Assembly (NCBI GenBank): GCA_001584585.1
Contig: LSYV01000015.1
Span: 666,755-730,754 of the forward strand
Origin: Gonium pectorale
Taxonomy: Eukaryota; Chlorophyta; Chlorophyceae; Chlamydomonadales; Volvocaceae
Direction of reading: 5' to 3'
Length of the DNA: 64,000 nucleotides
Position numbers and translations under genes: made by a program. Below are positions 56,705-64,000 of the stretch, in pieces (position 1 is the first letter of the stretch; the number at the start of each line of letters is the position of its first letter). The notes under the pieces are model-generated. The model was not told the origin of the DNA. It saw only the letters and a program-made list of their open reading frames with translations, and searched no databases.

Positions 56705-59700
56705 ATGCTCAACAAGCAGCAAGCGTTTAGGGGCAAGGTACTAGTCTCGCAAACCTCTGCATGTCGCTTTTGATATGCAGAATGGAACGCTGGGGTAGGG
56801 AACCTTGAGGCAACTTTCCGTCCTTATTCCCCCACAGCTCCCCGGCCGTGCTCGGTGCCGCACGCTCCGGGTCACAGCAGCTGTCCATGACGTCTCCAAG
56901 GTAAGGCAGACGAGTGAGTGGTTGTGCCAGTCATGGATGGGCTGGGGCAAGGGGTGAGGACCCTCGGCTGGGTGTGGTGTGGGGTGACAGGCAGTTACCA
57001 GCCGGACCACGGCCGGCGCATCTTATTTCAATTTGTCGATCTGGGTCCACGATTTAGGTAGCAGCGTGCGGTAAGGAGGGACGAAGCACTTGGCGTTGTT
57101 GCCTGCGGCCCGCCGGAATGCCAATCGGGAAAGCAATGCTTCATGGACCGGGCATTGTGGGCCTCCTGCGGTGCGGGTGCACGAAGGACCGCCTGGCGCG
57201 CATAAGGGCGCAGTTATCAGACGGAATGCCGGGCATGCGTGTGCGTCTGTCCGCATTGTCGAGTCCGCCACGCTGCTGCCTACCCCCTTGCTCCTAGACC
57301 GAGTCCGCTCCTCGGCGGGTGGTGGTGACCGGCATGGGCGTGGTGTCCTGCCTGGGGCACGAGCACGATGAATTCTACAACAACCTGCTTGCGGGCAAGA
57401 GCGGCATCTCGCTCATTGAGGTAGGGCGTCTACGGGGCGTTGCGAGTTACAAGGAAGAACATTACAGGTGTATGGCATGCACACGGATATAACGGTTGCA
57501 TCTGGGCTGCCAGCATGGTATGAAGTGGCATCGCCCCGCACCCGCTTCTCAGTCTATGGTGGAAGACTGGCAACATACTGGGAGGGATCACAGGGTGGGT
57601 GCTGCGTGTCCGTGCGGTTTCTTTCCTGCCCCTGCTGCTGCTTGGCCCTGCCGCTCTTATCCCATCTCACGGCCCGCGCTTTTGTGTGAAATCGATCTTC
57701 AAACAGGGTTTCAACACGAAAGACTACACGACTCGCTTTGCTGGCGAGATCAAGGTGGGGCAGGGGTCGCCTCGGGCTGGGCGGCTGATGCGCTACCCAG
57801 CCCACAGCCGCCCAGGCCGTGGGCGCCTGTGCTGCTGGCGCGTGCGCATGCGCGTCTGATTTTGCACCCTATACCCGGTGCAAAGCTGCACGTCCGAATT
57901 GAGCAGCTCCGGTCCCCAGTAGCACCACGCCTGCGCCGGCACTGATCCGCTATCCTTCCCCTCTGGCCCCACCTCCGCCTGCCGCCTCCGCCTGCCGCCT
58001 CCGCCTGCCGCCTCCGCCTGCCGCCTCCGCCTGCCGCCTCCGCCTGCCGCCTCCGCCTTCTGCCTGCCGCCTCCGCGCTCGTGCGACCCCAGTCGCTGGA
58101 CTGCAGCGGCTACATCACCAAGAAATTTGAGAAGCGGGTGGACGCGGTGATTAAGTACATCATGGTAGCGGGCAAGAAAGCGCTCGGGGATGCCGGCCTA
58201 CCCTGGGACGGGCCAGCGATCAAGGTGCGGAAGGCCAGGGTCGCAGGACTGGCGGTGTCGCACCGCACATGCGCTCCTGGTCAGGGAGGTGGCGCCACGC
58301 ATGCTCGGGACAGGGCCTTGCGGGGCCCATGCGAATGGGCGTGGCGAACCGTGGGTGGCGATCCGGCATTAGTCTGATTGCCGCTTTGCAATGAGCTCAC
58401 AGTCCGCCTTGCTCGCACCTCCCGCATCCTACAGGACCTGAACCGCATGCGCTGCGGCACGCTGGTGGGGACTGCCATGGGCGGCATGACGAGCTTCGCC
58501 AATGCCGTGGAGGCGCTGGAGACTACCGGTAGGCTGCCGATGCCCCTGGTGTGTGAGAGCAGGTCCCTGTCCAAGTGTCCCTTGCAGCGACCTGACCGTT
58601 GCCGTCGCCGGCCGCCGGGCTGCGCTGCTGCCGCCTCCGCCTCCGCCGTCGTGCCTTGTACAGGGCATCGCAAGATGAACCCCTTCTGCATCCCCTTCGC
58701 CATCACAAACATGGGCGGCGCAATGCTGGCAATGGACCTCGGGTTCATGGGGCCCAACTATTCCATCTCAACCGCCTGCGCAACTGGCAACTACTGTATC
58801 ATGAGGTGTGTGCAGTTTGTGCAGTTGTCGTGCTGCTTCGTACCCCCAAGCCCTGCCGTACCGTACTCGTGCACGCTGGACATGGCCGATCGTGAGCGCT
58901 TGCGCCTCACATGGTTCGCTGACTCATGCTGACCGCACCTTTGACTCGCGCCCTTACCGCGCAACCAACCTCGCCCGCAGTGCCGCGGAGCACATCAAGC
59001 GCGGGGACGCGGACCTCATGCTCGCGGGCGCGGGCGATGCCGCCATCATTCCCTCGGGGATCGGCGGCTTCATCGCCTGCAAGGTACGGAAACCTGGGGT
59101 TGTTGGAGCGGAGAGAGAGGCCAAAGTGTTGGTTGCCAGCCGGACCGAGCAGCGTGAAGAAAAGGAACAGTAGCTAACGGGCAGGCAGAGCGCACTGCAA
59201 ACCTCCTGGCAGCCAGGCGGGCAGGGCTAGGGACCAGGCGCACATGAGGAGATGGCTTAGCGGCACCAGAGATGTTTAAGTTTGCTGGCCGAGGGTGGGC
59301 AGGGGAAGCCATAAGTAGACGCAACAAGGCAGCCAGGCGGCCTTCAGGACTCTCCACTGGCCAGCGGTTGCACAGGCTCCAGAAGTCCCTATCCGTATCT
59401 TCCCGGTTCCTGGAGATACGGACCCGTGGCCAGGGCCGCACGTGAGGGCATCCATCCATGTAGGGTGCTTCCAATCCCTTTAAAGCCTCCCGTGGGGCAG
59501 GGGCGCTCCGGCACAGCCAAAGGGCCTGGCCTCACGCATGCTGACGGTTACAAGCCTCACTCCTCTCTGTGCCCGCACCCTCCAACCGCAGGCGCTCTCG
59601 AAACGCAACGATGACCCCGCGGCGGCTTCCCGGCCGTGGGACACTGAACGCGACGGCTTCGTGATGGGCGAAGGCGCTGGTGGGTGGGCGGGTGGACAGG

Positions 59701-62700
59701 GTCGGGGAGGGGCGTTGGCGGCGAGGTAGATGGGCGCATGCGGACAATGGCAGGGAGAAGGCGCTCAGCAAGATGGCGTCGGGCACGAGCATCTACCCTC
59801 TGCTTTGCAAGGGGCTGCCGCTTGTCCTCACAAACGCAACGAAGCGCCCACGCTCTTTGCCGGCTGGCGCAACGGACCGTGGAATACCGTGCAATCCTGC
59901 TTCGCCCCTCCGTGCATCCGACCCGTGAGCCCTGCCCGCAACAACGGGCAGTCCCCCCCAGCACTCGCGCCGGGGGTCTCACAGCCTACCATCTCTGTTG
60001 CGACATGTGCTGATCAGCAAACACAAACAAGGTCCACGCGATGCAGTGCTCCCTGACCTTTTGTCGTGGCTTCGATTTCGTCCTCCCGTGTCCCGTGTCC
60101 CGTATCCCGTGTCCTACAGCCGTGCTGGTCCTAGAGGAGTACGAGCACGCCAAGGCGCGCGGTGCGACCATCTACGCCGAGTACGCTGGCGGCGCCGTCA
60201 CGTGCGACGCGCACCACATGACGGAGCCGCAGCCGGAGGGCAAGGGTGGGCAGGGCTGCGCGTGGACAGTCGTCGGAACGGGCAGGGCGACGGACGAGGT
60301 TGTATCGGATGCCGGCCCTTCCCGTGGTCAGGGCGCCTGCTGGCGGACCGCTCTGCGCGCACGGGTGCAAGGGGCGCGACTGCTGCCGCGCTGCAGCGCC
60401 GGTTGCGACGTGATGTGCTTCACGGGGCCCCTCCCACGCCGTCCTCCCTTCCCGGCCTCCCACCACGCCGTCCTCCCATCCTCCGGCCTCGCCCTGCCCC
60501 CCGGCCCCCGCAGGTGTGATCATGTGCCTGGAGCGGGCGCTGTCGTCCGGCGGGCTGAAGGCGGAGGATGTCAACTACGTCAACGCGCACGCCACTTCGA
60601 CGCAGGTGTGGACAGGCGCAGGGGATCGACCGCGCAGGCCAGGCGGGGCAGGGGTGATGGGGAGAAGGAGCTCGTGTGTGGCAGGGGCGTCGGGTTGGTG
60701 CAGGAGGGCAAGCAGAAAATGGAGTGGGAGTGCACTTGGGTACCGGTAGTGGATGATATGAGGCGGACTTAGCCAAGCAGGCTCCGAGGGGCATGCCCAA
60801 GATCCCAAGAACCGCATGGCTGTGGTTGCAGGGATCCATGTCTTTGTCCCACTGTGGTCTGTCATTGTGGGTCGCAAGCAATACAATCCCAAATCCACTC
60901 AGCCGGTCACCGGAGACATGCCTCCAGCTCTCCAATGACATCCTGGCCCATGCCACTCTCTTGAGGCTCGACGATGAAGCAGTGGATATCCGGCCGGGCC
61001 GGAGCAACGGATGAGCCCAGCGAGCGCCCTCCCCTGAACCCCTCCCGCCCAGGCCGGTGACATGGCGGAGTACCGGGCCATCAACAAGGTGTTTGGCCAC
61101 GCAGACCTCCGCATGAACTCAACCAAGTCCATGATTGGTGGGTGCAGAGGGAGTGGGGGGCGCGCGCGGGAGCATGGGACTGGAGACCACGCGATCGGGT
61201 AGCAAGTGTTGGCGGTGGGGTGAAGCGCAGGGCTGTAGCGTCCCCAGAATGAGGGCCCGGACGTGGCAGCGCGCGGGCGAGAGGACCATAATGGAGGGGG
61301 CCCTGGAAAGCTTTGGGGTGCTGGTGCTTCTTTACACCCCCCGACTCGCTTTCCCCGCCCAGGCCACTTGTTGGGTGGCGCCGGCGCCGTGGAGGCGGTT
61401 GCGACGATAAAGGCTATCCAGACAGGTGCGTGCCCGGTAGGGTATGGGGCAGGGCCAGAGCCTCGGCCTGTCTGCCTGCCTGTTCGCTCCCACGGGTCGA
61501 GGGCCTTCTTCATTCATTCGTTATTACGTCACGCTCCCTCACCTGCGCTGCCTTCATGTACGCTTGCTCATGGCTTGCACTGGGTACCTAAAAACGGGGT
61601 ACTCCGAAACCGTGTCCTGCCACACGCCTCCCTTTCAACCTCATGCCTGCGGATTGCACGCAAGCGTCTTCCCACCTCACCTTTCCTGCTCCCCCATGCC
61701 CCATCCCCGTGGTATTCGCTTCCGCGCCATGGCCGTAGGGTGGCTGCACCCCACCATCAACCTGCACAACCCCGAGCCGGGTGTGGATCCGGTGCGCGTG
61801 GTGTCCGGGCAGAAGCAGCACCACCCAGTCAAGTGAGTGCGCGCATGTTGACTGTTGCTGGGCGAGATGGGAGGGTTTGGATGCGAGAAGGGGCGCCCGT
61901 ACGTTGGAAGGTAAACGTTGCGCAGGCAGACATGTCGGGGCCGGCAACACAGCCACGCGACGGCGCTGCAAAATACAGGCGCGCCACATGGATTTGCCAC
62001 CGGATGCAATTGGACTGGTGGGACGATGATCAGCTCCAGACCTCACGTGTCAGCTGGCGATATCATGGGTCCGGTACACTGTGTGGACGGCCGGCGCGTG
62101 TGCTGGCGTGCCAGCCCCCGGGCCCGCGCCTGTGCCGGATATCACCACTCAGTTTCTCGCGTGCCACAGTCTGATTGATTCTCAAGGTTGGGCCTGCCGC
62201 ATTCCGGCGCTCCTCGCACTCCTGGATCGGCCTGTGTAGGGCCCGAGCACGAGTGGACGCCAGCTGGGTTTGGGCGCTGATAGAGCACAAGGAGGGCCTT
62301 GCTGGAACATTTACTTCGCCATCGCCGTTGCAGCAGCAACTAAATCACTTTTTTTTGCGATGTGCCATGGAGCCTGGCGGTGACTAATGTATACTCCCTA
62401 AGCATACCGTGGCGACAACCTATCACTGGCAGCCCAGTGCCATGCGTGGTTCTTGCTCCCTGTCTTTGCTCCTACGTCTTTTTCCATGGCGAAGGACATT
62501 TAGCAGTGGACTCCCAATCGGACCCTTGACGGCCAGAGCGCAACAGCTGTTTCCACTGCACTGCCTACAACCATTCTCCTTCAGCCTCGACACGTGCTCC
62601 CGACCTGCCCTCACTCGCCCTGCAGGGTAGCGCTCTCCAATTCGTTTGGCTTTGGAGGGCACAAAGCGCCATCCTCTTCCGCGGGGTGCCGCAGCATTGA
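56705..62700 (+). CDS. KAS: Plastid 3-oxoacyl-ACP synthase (KAS I/II, FabF-like), one base apparently missing
   Basis: Fifteen exons: 56705-56737, 56838-56900, 57298-57420, 57707-57754, 58093-58224, 58435-58528, 58664-58805, 58981-59083, 59592-59679, 60120-60245, 60514-60605, 61053-61137, 61363-61425, 61739-61832 and 62626-62700; about 453 residues. It condenses malonyl-ACP with acyl-ACP in plastid fatty acid synthesis. Residues 1-32 ([20 protein letters not shown]...) are a short basic transit peptide; the enzyme starts at [15 protein letters not shown]. The active-site triad is present: Cys in [10 protein letters not shown], His in [11 protein letters not shown] and His in [16 protein letters not shown]. 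The phase is perfect until NSFGFGGH in the last exon, where the frame shifts: near 62662-62665 one base seems lost. The corrected frame ends in the expected place at TGA 62698-62700; the uncorrected frame runs to 62827. KAS I versus II cannot be decided here. Confidence 0.93.
57972..58075. repeat. 13-bp minisatellite in a KAS intron
   Basis: About eight near-perfect copies of cctccgcctgccg just before the acceptor of exon 58093-58224. The array makes up most of the polypyrimidine tract. Confidence 0.9.
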
Positions 62701-64000
62701 GCCCGTTCCAGCAGCATACGCGGTGCGCCCCGTGGGGCAGGATAGTACTGCGCGTTTTGAGGATCCCTGCCGCCGTGCGGCTCTCGCTGCTGCTTTGCAA
62801 GGCCCCTCGGCCCAGTACCTTGATTGATGTTGATTGTTGGGGCGTATGTGTGCGAGTATGAGGGCGTCTCTGACCACGGCTGGGTGTTGGCATTTACGGT
62901 GCCTGAGATGTCTAATGGCCCACATCACCCCTGGCGGCCGCGGAGCCTGCACCAGCTGAAGACGGGGACTGAGTGGTGTTGGCACAGAAACTGTCCGGGT
63001 GCGAACTGTTGCGGCGCCGGTTGCAGCCCTGTGTCCCGTCTGTCCGATACGGCGCACGGGCTCTCGGGCCCTCGCCGATGGTTCCCGTCTTCGTTAACAG
63101 TCCCGAGCACTTTGCCCGGCTGCTCACACGCATACCTCTGCCCGGTGTGCCCGCGGCGTTTGTAAGCGTTGTGTAATAGCTGTACAGGCAGTTTGAAGGT
63201 GTACGGTCTCGCTTTCATATGGGTTATGACGGGCCGGCCTTCGGCTTTGCCTTGGCTAGTTGGTTGTTTAAGGCAGCGAGACCTTGCTGTATGAGCTACC
63301 AAGTGAGGCTGAGTGGGTTTGCGTGCCAACTAATTCCGCGAGGGGTTGGGCGCTCGAGGAAACTTCAGTGCTGGCGCTAAGCCCGTGATTGCCCGTGCTC
63401 ATGGGTCTGGTGAGTGGACTCGGGAATGCTGCTTAGCGATTTTGGCGCGCACTACTTACGCATTCCATGCGTTGCGGGCGTGTCGAGTAGGGGACCGAAA
63501 GGCATATGCATACACACCGTGAGCACTCGGGGAGCGTGTTACGGTAGATGTCGCAGGCGCTCTGACGCAAAGGCAATTTTGTTTTGGTTTGTTGAGTGCT
63601 TCTACCGAGCTGGCCTCGGCCTGGTGCGCCTCGAGTGGCATACGTTAAGATATGGCCAGGCATAACTAGACAGGCTGTGTGGCGGTGTTGCCCTTCCAGC
63701 ACTGAAGGACCAAGCAGCAAAGTCGCGACATACCGCTGCACGTACTGTACGCCAGTGACCGCAGTGGTGTGCCATGCCAGTTTCATTCAACTGCATCCAG
63801 AATCAGCATCCTTGCTAGATAATGTGTATGAACAGCATATATAGAACATAGGGACATGCGTGAAAGCCGACGAATGCTTGAATGCTCGAGCCCAACGCGG
63901 TGTCCTAGGCTCAGGTTCGCCAGCCCACAGTGGATGCATGCTATGGGAGTATCGTTTTGCATGATGATGAAGCTGAAACAACTATTTCTACACGTTTAAG
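62701..64000. other. 3' flank of the ketoacyl synthase gene
   Basis: Contains two candidate poly(A) signals (63161-63165 and 63172-63176). The remaining sequence to 64000 shows no exon chain or recognisable element. Confidence 0.5.
63161..63176 (+). terminator. Paired TGTAA poly(A) signals of the ketoacyl synthase gene
   Basis: Two TGTAA motifs 11 bases apart, about 460 bases after the stop. Confidence 0.5.

Noticed and set aside
1..64000. CRISPR arrays, bacterial operons or prophage
   Set aside because: The sequence is eukaryotic nuclear DNA with spliced genes; no regularly spaced short repeats of CRISPR type are present.

Overview
The window is nuclear DNA of a volvocine-type green alga (Chlamydomonas, Volvox or Gonium relative; species not determinable here). 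The evidence is spliced genes with short exons, GT-AG introns of about 50-500 bp, GC-rich third codon positions, long Ala/Gly/Ser/Gln-rich disordered regions, an extracellular SPPPP hinge, plastid transit peptides and TGTAA-type poly(A) signals. I built exon models by joining coding stretches at splice sites and checking reading phase. For TYPA, the SBP factor, FDC1 and the ketoacyl synthase every junction keeps phase. The DNLZ and kinase models each keep phase only if one GC-AG intron is used.

Layout: 1-6198 (-) 3' part missing, a signal-anchored, Pro-rich, atypical kinase-like protein. 6674-8794 (+) an unknown protein with a degenerate EF-hand-like segment. 10503-16616 (-) plastid translational GTPase TypA/BipA in 17 exons. 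18212-22982 (-) an SBP-box transcription factor of about 1432 residues. 24103-25576 (-) a plastid FdC1-type ferredoxin, divergent from 25887-28168 (+) a DNL zinc-finger (HSP70-escort) protein. 28169-31976 is a repeat-bearing intergenic stretch. 31977-39107 (+) a predicted plastid, Ala-rich membrane protein with a KAKAEAEA minisatellite and an assembly gap. 39108-43063 is repeat-rich and holds an OTU-protease-like ORF (40769-41215, -) and a fold-back element. 43064-51961 (+) is a large TKL/MAPKKK-like kinase. 51962-56704 has no gene that I can support but several dispersed repeats. 56705-62700 (+) is a plastid beta-ketoacyl-ACP synthase with one apparent base missing near its end. 62701-64000 is 3' flank.

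There is no operon logic. At least four genes (TYPA, FDC1, the ketoacyl synthase and probably the Ala-rich protein) make plastid proteins acting in translation, electron transfer and fatty acid synthesis. The SBP factor and the two kinases are candidate regulators. The least explained items are the Ala-rich membrane protein, the signal-anchored atypical kinase, the SBP domain lacking a zinc ligand, and a dispersed repeat with a conserved hydrophobic reading frame.
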